Part shown: one piece after another, positions 42,701-54,700 of the stretch | Numbering within the stretch: position 1 is the stretch's first letter | How the letters are laid out: each line of letters starts with the position of its first letter | Origin: Aquarana catesbeiana | Taxonomy: Eukaryota > Chordata > Amphibia > Anura > Ranidae | Direction: 5' to 3' | NCBI RefSeq assembly: GCF_042186555.1 | Contig: NC_133332.1 | Coordinates: 240,244,406-240,308,405 of the forward strand | DNA: 64,000 nucleotides | Program-made: the position numbers and the translations under genes | The notes under the pieces: model-generated | Seen by the model: the letters and a program-made list of their open reading frames with translations, nothing else | Database searches by the model: none | What the model was told of the DNA's origin: nothing

Positions 42701-45700
42701 GGGTCTTGAGGTCTCCGACCCCCGACTCAAGCCGCTGAAATTGGAGATGTCAAGTTTCCATCTGTAGCTCGCTACAGTAATGTTTTTATACATGTTTTTA
42801 TCATTTGTATGTGAATCGTGGTCCCTACAAAGTCCATGTTTATTTTCTCAAAAAGTATACCTCAGTAAAGTGTTGAGGAAACTTTGATTTATAGTGCTAG
42901 CCATTCTTTCTGTTACAAAGGGCATCCTCACTAAAAGTAGTACAACTGAAGGTAACAACTTTTTGTTATTTTAATTTTGGGCAGAGTAGGTGTAGGTTAT
43001 AGGGGGAGGGGGTCACCTTCTGTCCCTAAACCAAAACCAAAACAAGAAGTGAGAGGAAATCTCTCCAAATGTGAGGGCAGTCACTAAGGTCATCAGAACT
43101 AGTGTTCCTGTTGGAAGATTTCCCTCTTTTCCCATTCTGGTGACAACAAAAATGTTTGATTTGCTATTACTTGAGTCACCATCTATGAATGGAGAATAAT
43201 TGAAAGGTCCACACCCTCCATCCATAGATCCTGTTCCAGTCCTAGTACAGCTTCTGTGAATGGAGCTACCTACTTGGCAGAAGAGGCAGGCATAATAGGG
43301 CACTCTTGAGTTGAGCCTGTAACAGCTCCCATGGTTCTGTTACCTTCATACGCTCCCATCACCATCATTTCCTAGTGTGGCAGGGGTGGGAGCAGTGGAG
43401 TATCAATGGGGGGGGGGTGGTCTGCCCCGGTGCCAAACATTGGGGGGGGGGGGCGTCAGGCTGGCGCCGCTTAGGGGTGGCACCCAGGGCCGGCTGCTGG
43501 ATTGCCTTCGCCGCTCACTAAAGAACCACCTAGCAACCAATCACCTGCTGGTTAACTTGGAAAGTTTACTCTGGCATCTCCCGCTGTCTATTCAGAGCTG
43601 TTTCTCTCTCCCATTCTGCTCCCTGCTCCGCTCTCCCGCTTTCCATGGCCAAAAAAGGTAGGAAGAGGCAGACCTGCAGGGGGAGGGGGGGTGGGCGGCT
43701 GTGTAATGCAAAGGGGTCCAGAGGTGTGGAAGGGGCTGTGTAATGTAAAGGGGTCCAGAGGTGTGGGGGCTGTGTAATGTAAAGGGGTCCAGGGGTGCTA
43801 GGACTGTGTAATGTAAAGAGGTGCAGAGGTGCGGGGGCTGTATAATGTAAAGGGGTCCAGGGGTGCTGGGACTGTGTAATGTAAAGGGGTCCAGAGGTGC
43901 GGGGGCTGTGTAATGTAAAGGGATCCAGAGGTGCGGGGGCTGTGTAATGTAAAGGGATCCAGAGGTACGAGGGCTGTGTAAGTTGTTAGTTTTTTATTTT
44001 TTTTCTGAAAGGGCACCAAAAGTCCTGCATGCTGCATCTTTGGCGCACTTTCAGAAAACAGGAAAATATTTTTTTTGGGGGGGGGGGGTGACTCCACGTT
44101 TTACTGCACCAGGTGACACCAACCCTAGTGATGCCACTGGCAGTAGCACATAGTAAGTGTGCCACTACCAGTTGCATGTGTTTCTGGCTGGCGCCCGATG
44201 ACAATCCTTGGGTCGGTTGGTGACGTTTTTGCAGAGGGGGAGGAGGGGCTTGGCCTCCCGGGGGAGCTTAGGGAGGAGGATTCTCCTGGGTTTCTGGCCG
44301 CAGTGCGCAGAGATGCTACTCATTACGTCACTGCCTGGGGGGTGCCAGATATAGGATCAGCCCTGGCTGCCAAGTGCTCTAGGTGCGCCCTAGGTGGGGG
44401 AGCATGGATGGAGGAGGATTTCACCTAACATCAGCACAAAGGATACATCCTACTGACTCTAATTTATGTCCCTTATACTGAATTCTTGTGTATATTTTGG
44501 CCGCACTTCGGCTTTAAGGATGTGGATTACAGAGCTGCATTATCTGTGTCTTGTGTGTCTGCCTTCAGTTAAACTTTAGGAAGATTTTGTAAAGTGTCAT
44601 ACTGTCATCTACCACTATGTGGCACTGTAGCTCCAAATGTGCAGGCAGCATTTTTAAGACTGTCCTGGGCAGTTCCTCTTGAGACAATGTCGCATGCAAG
44701 GGTTGAGACAACATGTTGCTAAACAGAGAAGTTCATCTGTCCAGAGGGGGCATATTCAGTGATGACCAGACCATTGTCTCTTTATTGTCACGTTTCTTTT
44801 GATCAAGCAAAATCACACCCAGTATCTATATATGTGACATTTTTTCTTCTACATATTTGTAACTCAGCCACTAATGTGAAGGACAAAACCTCGTCATCTA
44901 TACAGCCAAAGAGTCATAACCATTCAGAGTCTTCATGTCTGCAGCTTCCCACGTTACCTTCTCACTTTTAGCCTGATCACCACTACTCACCTTGGCACCG
45001 GTGAGTAGGCCCCTTTCACATATGCTGTTCGTTCATTCGGATGAAAAACGGACATCAATGCATCTCTATGAAAAAATGGATGTAAATGGATAATCATCCG
45101 TCAGCATCCATTTTTTTTTTAACTGATCAAAGCTCTCTTTTTCTTCCATTAAAAAAACGGATCGGACAAAAAACGGATGTAAACTGACAAATGGTCCGGT
45201 TTTCATCCGTTTTTGCATCGGTAGTAAATGTAAAAAAAAAACTGATGAAAAAACGGATGAGCACTGATGAAGACTTCATGCGTTTTGAAGCGACCGAACT
45301 GATGAAATGAGCGGTCCGTATGTGTGAAAGGGGCCTTACAGTTATTTTTGTATAATAAGAGATGGTGACTATTACACGGGGAAGGGACCTGGACGTTACA
45401 AATAGACTTTGCATTTTACTGCAAGTTTCGTTTTTAAATGTGTGTTGAGCTAAAACAATTTCCAGTTTTGGATAGATTGTGGAAGATTAGAGCCCCTGTC
45501 AGGTTTTTACTGAAGCCCCAGTCTGGTTTTTATACAGAGCAGCCATTTTTTGTTCATGCAGGTTGTGTTTCCTGCTTAGTAGTGCTGCAGAGAAGTATTT
45601 TCTTGTTCTCCTCTACTAGACAGGTCTGACTGAATAAAAACAAAACGCTTTCAATGTGGCTTAGATTTTGTCTCAGCAGTTGCTCATCAGGGAGGCTGAG

Positions 45701-48700
45701 TGAAATACAGTTGGCAGGCAAGAGACTCTACACATCTCCGTAATGCAAATATGGTACAGCAAACATGTACAAATGAAAGTGACCTAAAAAATAGGGCAGT
45801 ATATTAACATATGTGTGTTCAATCTTTAGCAAAAAAAAAAAAGTTTCTTTTTGTTTTCCAGACAGGTGAAGCTGTTGCTCTGAAGAAGGTGGCACTGAGA
45901 AAACTGGAGGAGGGTATTCCCAATCAGGCCCTACGAGAGATTAAAGCTCTACGGGAGATAGAAGACAATCCATATGTAAGTGACCAGACAAAGTGCTAAC
46001 CTATAGCAGATTGACTGCAGTAAACTGACATTTGAGTAAAATTTTGCACCTTGCACAAACTTATTGCCCTGGTGAATCAGCCTTTTTTCAGTTTTGTAAT
46101 GTCCATTTCCAGTTTCTTTTATTTTTTTATCCATTTATTTTTTAATCTATAGCCCAGCCCTCAAAATTTCCATTCGCCTGCTTGCATTAGGCAAGTGGAA
46201 ATAAGCTGGGAGCGAGTGTGGAGCAGGAGCGGACTGGGCTAGGGAGACAGTTGCCCCCCGGGCCGCTTTGACGCCCTGTAAAAAAATGTTGCACTGCTTC
46301 TGCCAGAAGCGATCAGCCAGGAAATTGTCGGGAGGAGAGCCGGCCGGATCACACAGAGGATCTCCCACTGTGACATAGCTTGGATCTGAAACGCGGCCAC
46401 TGTCAAAGTCCCGCCTCCTGGACTGGCTCCTATGGTAGACAGCACACTGGTTCAATGCCGGGAAATTGAATCAGTGTGCTGTCTACCATAGGAGCCAGTC
46501 CAGGAGGCGGGGCTTTGTTTGACAGCGGCCAGAGTTTCAGATTCAAGCTGTGTCACAGCGGGTGATCCGGCTGGCTCTCCTCCCGATTCCTCCCTGTGAT
46601 CACCATGCAGTGATAGGCTGCACGGATGGCCACTGATATGCTTCATTGTAATATTGTTAAAGTTGTTGTTGTTAATATTTATTTTTTTAACTTCTGAATA
46701 AAACATTTAACAGTGTGATTTCATGGGATATTTTACATGTTTGGGGGGGGGGGGGGGGGGTTAGGGGTGGAGCAGGGTAGGGGTTGAATGGTGTAACGAA
46801 TGGCAAGTAACTCTTAAGGCCTGGCTAGTAGCTCAGGACTTGAAATTTTGAGCCCTGCTATAGCCCATCACTTCTACAAGTAAAAAACAGTCAGTGTTGA
46901 AGGGGGAATCCCTCCCGTGGAGTGGATTGTGTTCTCCCAGCAGGGAAGGGGGTGGGGTGTTGACGGGGAGCTGTCCCTGCTGGGAGAACACAATGATTAT
47001 TGCTAGTGACTATATCCCTATATCCGCTGGCAATAATCACATGCTGAAAATCTGACATGCTGGTTTTACCCAAGTCGATTGATGAACTGACTTGGGTAAA
47101 ATCAGCCTGCCCATATAGATAGATTGAATCTCGGCTGGTCTCTGCTCAATCGGCCAAGATTCAGTCCATCTATGACCGGATATACTCTCTGCCTTTGATC
47201 ACAGTTATCAGTTAGCATTGTCCCAACTATCTCTGTAGACCTTAAAACTCTTCCACTGTTATGGAGAAGTGTGGGGAGGGGGATGTTCTGTAGTTCTAAC
47301 ACCTTTCCTTTCTAGTTTGACACTGCTGCTCCTAAACAAATACCATACAGTGAGGGAGCATTCTCACACTAGTGTGTTACTGGCAGGATCACCCGTTGAA
47401 AATAAATTGGGGAACAAAAAAGAAAATGAATGCAGCCACCACATCTAAGGACTGGCAATCTGCAATATATTACAATGGGGTTCATTTACTAAAACTGGAG
47501 GGTGCAAAATCTGGGGCAGTTGTACATGATAGCAAATCAGCTTCTAACTTCAGCTTGTTCAATTAAGCTTTGACAAAGAAAACCTGGAAGCTGCTTGGTT
47601 TCTATGCAGATCTGCACCAGATGTTGCACTCTCCAGTTTCAGTAAATCAACCCCATTGTGTTTAAGGTGGAATCCGGCTTTAGGAAAATGACTGTTGAGC
47701 TTACTACCCACAATGCCAACTACCAGTTTGTTTTTAGTTACCTTCCGCCCTCTATCCTATTTCAGGTCGTTAAACTGAGAGATATGTTTCCACATGGTAC
47801 AGGGTTTGTGTTGGTCTTTGAGTACATGCTCTCCGACCTTTCTGAGGTCATCAGGAACTCTGACCAGCCGCTGACTGAGGCCCAGGTTAAAGGCTATATG
47901 ATGATGCTGCTGAAAGGGGTCAAGTTCTGCCATGAGAATTCCATCATGCATCGGGTAGGTACTTATCAGCCTGTTTATACATTAAATATTTCAGCGTTGT
48001 CTTACGCCTACTCAGCAGCTTCTTCTTCATTTCACAGGACCTAAAACCAGCAAATCTTCTGATCAGCTCCACCGGCATCCTGAAGATTGCCGACTTTGGC
48101 CTAGCCCGTGTTTTCTCCAATGACCGGGGACGTTTGTACAGTCATCAAGTAGCCACCCGGTCAGTAGAGATGTTTATCTGTGTTTTAATTATTCGACTCC
48201 TTGTGGTAAGAGTCCATTCCAGAGACCACATCTGGCAAGAGGAACTGTTTAAAAATTTAAATTAACAATAGCATTTAGCTAGCTTTACTCCCAGCTCGGG
48301 GGAGTCATGAGGTAAACGCCATTTACGTATCTTTTTTTTTTTTTTTTTTCTTCAAATCTTCTTGCCATTTGACAAAATCCTGGAGTGCCACATTAAAGAG
48401 AAGTTTACCTAGTTCAAGTTGACGCCTCATTGTAGTTTATAGTTAAAGCCGAACTCCAGGCAAACAGATACAGTTCCTTGAAAAAGTATTCATACCCCTT
48501 GACATTTTCCACATTTTGTCTTATTCAGAGGGGGCTCTAGGCTTTGTGAGGCCTTAAGCAAAACCTAGACATGAGGCCCCACTTGCGCCCATAATGGAAA
48601 AAATATTTCAAGCAATAAAAAAATTAACGGTATAAATTACATATATTGAAGAGGAAGTAAACCCTGATGTGTTTTACTTCCTCTTTTGCTCGCTGCAAAG

Positions 48701-51700
48701 CCTGCAAATGAAAAGCATAATGGCCCAGTATGCATCGCATACTAGCCCATTATGTGCCACATACCTGCAAAAGAATCCAGCGATGTCCCCTGTGTAGGCA
48801 GCGTCCATCTTCTGGCTCCTCTTCCTTCCAGGCCGCGGACTCCGGCTCTGTGATTCGCCGGAGCCGCGTGACGTCACTCCCGCGCATGTGCACGGGAGCC
48901 ACGATTAACGGCACAGGCTAGGGAAGAAACTGCACTTAGTTTAGTTTCTTTTCCCCGTGCATACACCGTTGGAATTTTCGGCGGACTACAAGTGAAATAT
49001 CTCCTAAACGGCGCACGTTTAGGAGATATTTCTACTACCTATAGGTAAGCCTTATTCTAGGCTTACCTATAGGTAGAAGTCCAAAAAGTGGGTTTACAAT
49101 CACTTTAAGAGCTTTAAAGTGCTGGAGTCAGTGCTCCCTATCTCGGTGCTTGTGTCAGTGCTCCCTATCTCGGTGCTTGTGTCAGTGCTCCCTATCTCGG
49201 TGCTTGTGTCAGTGCTCCCTATCTCGGTGCTTGTGTCAGTGCTCCCTATCTCGGTGCCGGTGTCAGTGCTCCCTATCTCGGTGCCGGTGTCAGTGCTCCC
49301 TATCTCGGTGCCGGTGTCAGTGCTCCCTATCTCGGTGCCGGTGTCAGTGCTCCCTATCTCGGTGCCGGTGTCAGTGCTATCTCGGTGCTGGTGTCAGTGG
49401 ATAGCAGCGGAGAAGCCAATCAGCAGGCAGTGCCAGTACCATGGCTGAGGATCAGCACTGGACTGGCACCCTCGCAGTGGTGCCCTGCATAGGTGGGGGT
49501 GAGGGCAGGGTGGAGGGAGGGGTCAGGGGCTGTCAATCACGGGTTGGCACACTGGGACACTGGCACAGGACTGAGATGCCCTGACTGTGGCACTGATAAC
49601 CAGGAGGAAGGGAGTGGAGGGGATGGGGCAGGGAGTTGATATGAAGGCCAATGGCTGTGGCTGAGTGATGCTGGAGGAGCAGAGATGGGGGGCTGGCTCT
49701 CTCTCATGCTGGTGGTAGCTGGCTGCAGAAGGAAGTAAATGCTACATTAATTATTTGCCCTTACTCAAGATGGCCAAAGCCAGAAATGCTAGGGGAGTGA
49801 TTTCTCAACAAAATAAAACATAGAAGCGTGTATTAATGGGGGGAGTTTGCTTTGAATATTAAAAATGAATTAAAGAGTGTCTTTGATTTGTGGTGCTCAG
49901 ATGCAGTGAAGATCCAACTTGAATACCACTAGCATTTGGATCCATTGATCTCTTACAGACAGCAGGCATTTTAAAGTTACAAGTAAGAGATGTTCTTAAA
50001 GTGGTAATAAGCAAACCTTTATTATATTTCAGTTTGCCAGTTCTTAGTTGTGATGGCTGCATTCGTTTTCTTTTCTAGACTTTCATTTTTCTATTTTCAT
50101 CTGATGATCCAGCCAGTACCTCTGTTGTTTTTCAAAAGAGCAAGCTATCCAGCAGAATCTATCAGTTTACAGGGATGCGCCAAGCTATTTACTGCTGTCA
50201 GGGGTGCTTACATTAGTCAGCTTTTATTTATTTATGTAAAACCTTTATCCCAAAAGGGAAAAAAAACTGTTTGCTCTGTAACTGCTTTTAAATTGTGATC
50301 TAGAGTTTGGCTTCAATTTGTTAGTAAATCGAAATCTGCTAGTCCAGCTAAAACTCCTCTCCACCCAGACTGACAATGCTGCTGTCCAAACAAGCCCCTG
50401 TGCTCCTTCATCCAAAGTGGGGGCACGCTAACACAGGAGGTTTGTTACTGGCCAGATCATCAGGTGAAAACTGAGAGGAGAAAAAAAGGAAAACGAATGC
50501 AGCCACGTGTGATGATTGGTATGCTACAATATAGTATATATTTTGTTTAATACGGCTTTAAACAACATTTGCAAAAAAAAGGAAAAAAAGAAAATTGGCC
50601 ATTTGTATTGTTATCTAGAAAACATTGTAACTATCAAACGCTACAAATTTTTGATGCATTTCATATATTCCAATACAGGCAGACTTAGAAGGCTTTTCAC
50701 AGTGCTTTGGGGCTGGACTGCAGCCTCCTGTAATATAATGGTGTGCTGTACCTCAATCCCTTTCTGCCAATCGGCTAGCCCTTGCTATATACATATACAG
50801 CTTACCTATTGTGAGGTAAGTACACTTGTGGTTCTGGTTTGGCTCTGTTTATCAGGAGAGAACTACAAGAACTGTCGCTGCCTTCTAATGAAAATGCCAG
50901 TTGCCTGGCTATTATGCTGACCCTCTGGTTTCTGTTTATGATCTTGTGTACAGGTCTCTTTTAATCTGGGTCCTGGTGTGATTTATGTCTCCCTACAGGT
51001 GGTACAGAGCCCCTGAACTGCTATATGGAGCCCGCAAGTACGAGGAAGGAGTGGACTTATGGTGAGTATGCACTTTCTTCATCCAGAGATCAAGGCTCTG
51101 ATGCCTACAAGTCTAATAACATTGTCCTTCCTATCAGGGCGGTTGGCTGTATATTTGGGGAGCTCCTAAATGGCTCTCCTCTCTTCCCCGGGGAGAATGA
51201 CATTGAACAGTTGTGCTGTGTCCTGCGCACTTTGGGGACACCCACCGCTAAAACCTGGCCTGTGAGTAAAATGTCAGTGTTTCTTCTTCTTCACACATTC
51301 CTGCTTTTCCTCCGCTAATATGTTTTGTCATTTTCTAGGAAATTACTGAACTGCCAGATTATAACAAGATCTCATTCAAGGAACATCGGCCTCTCCCTCC
51401 CGAGCGTATCGTACCGGACACCTCCCCTGAAGCCCTACAGCTTCTCATGCGCTTCCTGGTATATCCGTCCAGCCACCGGATCCGAGCGGCTGAGGTGAGT
51501 CCTGCTGGGAGAAACCGAGAATACAAACAAATGGCCACTGTCCTCATCTCTAACTGGCCTTTACAACAAGGAGCACCTGGAAGGAGCGACACATGTAAAA
51601 CAAAACCAATGAAAATTCCCAGGTCAACTTTCCAACCAGCCTGCTAACCAACCGAATTGTCCTGTCTAACAGTATACATTAAAAACAGGGGTTTAGGCTG

Positions 51701-54700
51701 GGTTCACACTTATGTGGTTTCCCCGCATCTAATTCGCATGTCAGGAGATTGTGATTTTGCTCTCAAATGTGTCTTTGGCTCAGTTTCAGGTCCAAATTCA
51801 GGTAAAAATTGGGGCCTGAGTCATCCCTGAAATGGAGAACAGGGACGCATTGGACCCCTGCTGTGAGCCGCATCCGTCTTAGGTGTGAACACAGCCTTGG
51901 GCTGGCCATACATGGTCGAATTTCAAAAGAATTTTCTTTTGAAAGTCGGAAAATGTGTGCGTTTTGTGATCTGATAATGCCACCATTGAGTTTGAAATTG
52001 GGCCTACCAAGCCTTCAGTTTCACCTCGTGTTGCTACAGAAAAGAATTTTCGTGGCCGGGAATCTTCTTTGTGGGAATTTTCTTTTCTTGCACATGCGCA
52101 TTTTTTTGTCGATTACATTCCTCACACAATTCACCCATCATTGATTAGAAAATCGTTTGTTTTTCAAAAAATTTCCAACATGTCCGATTACTCAAATTTG
52201 ATTGCCACACAAAAATTGGCTGTTGCTGCAGTCCACTAATGGTGCGAAATATGAACGGAAATTCTTAGATAAGATTTTCGAAAGAAAATTCTTTCAAAAT
52301 TCGACCCATGTGTGGCCTGCCTTAGTTTGCACACATTTTCAGGTACATGCGTAAGCTACAGGCCACATCAAGGCACCCTAGTTTCTGTAGTCCTAACTCT
52401 CTCTAAATTTTGAGAATTTCCACAGTGGAAGGACATGCTCCCTCCAGGCTCACTTGCCCTCTGCCTAGCCATTATAATGCATGTTCTTCTACTGTGGAGG
52501 CTCTCAGAATTTAGATTTAGGATTACAGAAAATGGGGTGTCTTGACGGGGCTCTATAGCTTATGCATGTATTTGCAAATGTGTGCAAACTAAGCCCCTGT
52601 TTTTTTTTTCTTTTTAACTCCTACTGTTGGACAGGATCATTTGGTTGGTTAGCAGGCTGGTCAGTAAGTTGAGCCGGGAATTTCTTTGGTTTTGTTTTGC
52701 ATGGGAGAACCGAGAACCTGTTTTTTTCTGCTTATTAACCCTCCTTGGGTCATACCAGTCATGCATGCCCCAGGGGGCACAAAGCGAAAATGTGACTCGC
52801 TTATTGGTGAAAGAGAAAGTGCTGGAAAGTGAACCGATACTTTCCCCAAACTGGATTATGGAACAATAAACAGCATTGATTTACTTCTTTTTACTCACTT
52901 TCCTGTCCCTCTGATTCACTGCTGACCAGGGGCGTTGCTAGGTCTACAAAAGATCTGGGGCTAGAGCCCATAGCAACGCATTAAAGAAAGTCATCCCCTT
53001 TGGGTGGGCATACACATGTATATACAGTAATATACGTGTGTGTGTATATCCCCAGAGGGCCCCCCACTTACATCATGGTCCCCAGAGAGCCTCCCCCTTA
53101 CATCAGGGTTTCCCAGAGAGCCCCCCTTACATTAGGATCCCCAGAGAGCCGCCCCCTTAAATCAGGGTCCGCAGAGAGCCTCCCCCTTAAAATCTGGGTC
53201 CCCAGAGAGCCTCCACCTTGCATTAGCCTCCCTGCCGCTTGGGGACCCCTGCAGAGATGGGCCCCAGATTCGGGGCTATAGCCCCAAAAGCCACCCCCTA
53301 GCGACGCCACTGCTGCTGACCCATCTGAAACCCACCAGAGAACTTGCAGGAGGTTCACTCCCTCACATCCCACAATATGAGCAGCCAATCCCCCAGGCCT
53401 GAGCTCTGGAGTAGGAGTGTGCTGTCCATGGAGCCTATTTAAAAGAAATGTATGCCCCATTTATAACAGTGACTTTGATAAATCCTAAAAAGTCCCCAAA
53501 GGATTTCTTCTTAGTAGGTTCCCTACTAAGCTTGAAGCTCAAAAAACGCTAAACAAGCAAAAACCTATTGTTTTCAATAGCCCTTGTTCACATCTGAGTG
53601 TCCTGTCACTTGTAGCAAAATGTCTGTCGCTCAAAAAAAAGTCTGTTGCTTAAAAAAAAGTACATGAGCTACTTTTCAGGCAGAATTTTGTGTTTTTGTC
53701 TCTATAGACTTCAATGAAAATGCCTAAAAAGTGCAAGAAGCTTTTGTGCATTTTTTTTTTTTTTTTTATAAAGCATTTTGTCGTGTGTTTTTTGCTCAAA
53801 CAGCACCTCTCCTCCCATTTTTCAGCAACACTTCACACTTTTTAGTTGAAAAAACACCTGATAAAAACGTCTCAAAAGCTGCAAAAACGTGCAATTGTGC
53901 TCCAGAACATTTTCAGAAACGCTTATAAAAGACACTTGAAAATGTGACGCTTAGTGGGGCTGTATATTTCTAGCTGCTGGAATTGTGATCAGCAGATGTG
54001 TTGGCATAAATTGGCAATTCCTTTTGGAGTTGGTCAAGATCCAACCTAACTGGGTCATGTTTAATGATTAATGAGCATACGCATAACTTATTAGCAGAGT
54101 TTAGAGGTTATTTCACCCTCCTAGGACCTGATGTGGAGTCCTCATCCATTTTTTTTTTTTTCTTTCTTATCCTTTAATTTTTTTTTCCAGTTTTGTCCTG
54201 TTTGTACCTTCCTGTGAATCTTGTTGTACGATGGTTGAAATTGTGCTATAAGCTATGGATATTCTTAGATCATGTCTTTGACATCACCAGGGGGTGCCTT
54301 GGTCTGAGAAATTTGGTGGTGTTGGAGGTCATATGGTCTAGTTTTTCCCTTTTTGGGATTTTCATGTTAACTGTTGAAATTTGAGGTCAGAACTACAGCA
54401 AGAAAAAGTGTGGAGCGTTAAAGTGGTTGTAAACCTCAGACATGAAATGTGAACAAAGCATATTCCTCTATAGTGTGTACTTGTATCATTAACAGCACTA
54501 AGAGCCCTTTCACACCGAGCCGCAGGGGGCGTCGGCGGTAAAATGGAGCTATTTTTAGCGCCGCTTTACCGTAGTTTTAGCAGCGCCATTCGGCTGCTAG
54601 CGGGGGGGGGGGGTTTAACCCCCCCACTAGTGGCCAAAAAGGGGTTAAATCTGCCCGCAAAATGCCGGCGGTATCGCAGCGCTGCCCCATTGATTTCAAT

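Larger units (their letters stand above)
36779..45861 (+). other. CDK20: CDK20 intron 1 (9.1 kb)
   Basis: Donor GTGACC, acceptor TTTGTTTTCCAG. It holds a 225-bp hairpin (37347-37571), a TTAA MITE (38492-39000), a Tc1-like copy with its duplicated 5' end (40063-42596), a 150-bp hairpin (42597-42746), a hAT-like element (43393-44139) and a MITE (45006-45338). No additional conserved exon was recognised. Confidence 0.85.
45976..47765 (+). other. CDK20: CDK20 intron 2
   Basis: 1,790 bp, GTAAGT to TATTTCAG. Contains the MITE 46149-46866, repeat pieces of family X and CTGGCCATAGATGG type (47050-47475) and the palindromic MITE 47476-47656. Confidence 0.9.
48160..50998 (+). other. CDK20: CDK20 intron 4
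   Basis: 2,839 bp, GTCAGT to CCCTACAG. Holds a Tc1 tip fragment (48474-48523), MITE-like sequence (48650-49107), the 27-bp minisatellite (49122-49400) and a family X copy (49990-50560). Confidence 0.9.

Noticed and set aside
43385..44150. Target-site duplication for the hAT-like element in intron 1
   Set aside because: The flanks GGTGGGAG and GCAGTAGC do not match, so either the ends are misplaced or the TSD has decayed.
49119..49448. Open frames of 84 and 109 codons with a nine-residue repeat
   Set aside because: They are by-products of the 27-bp minisatellite in CDK20 intron 4.
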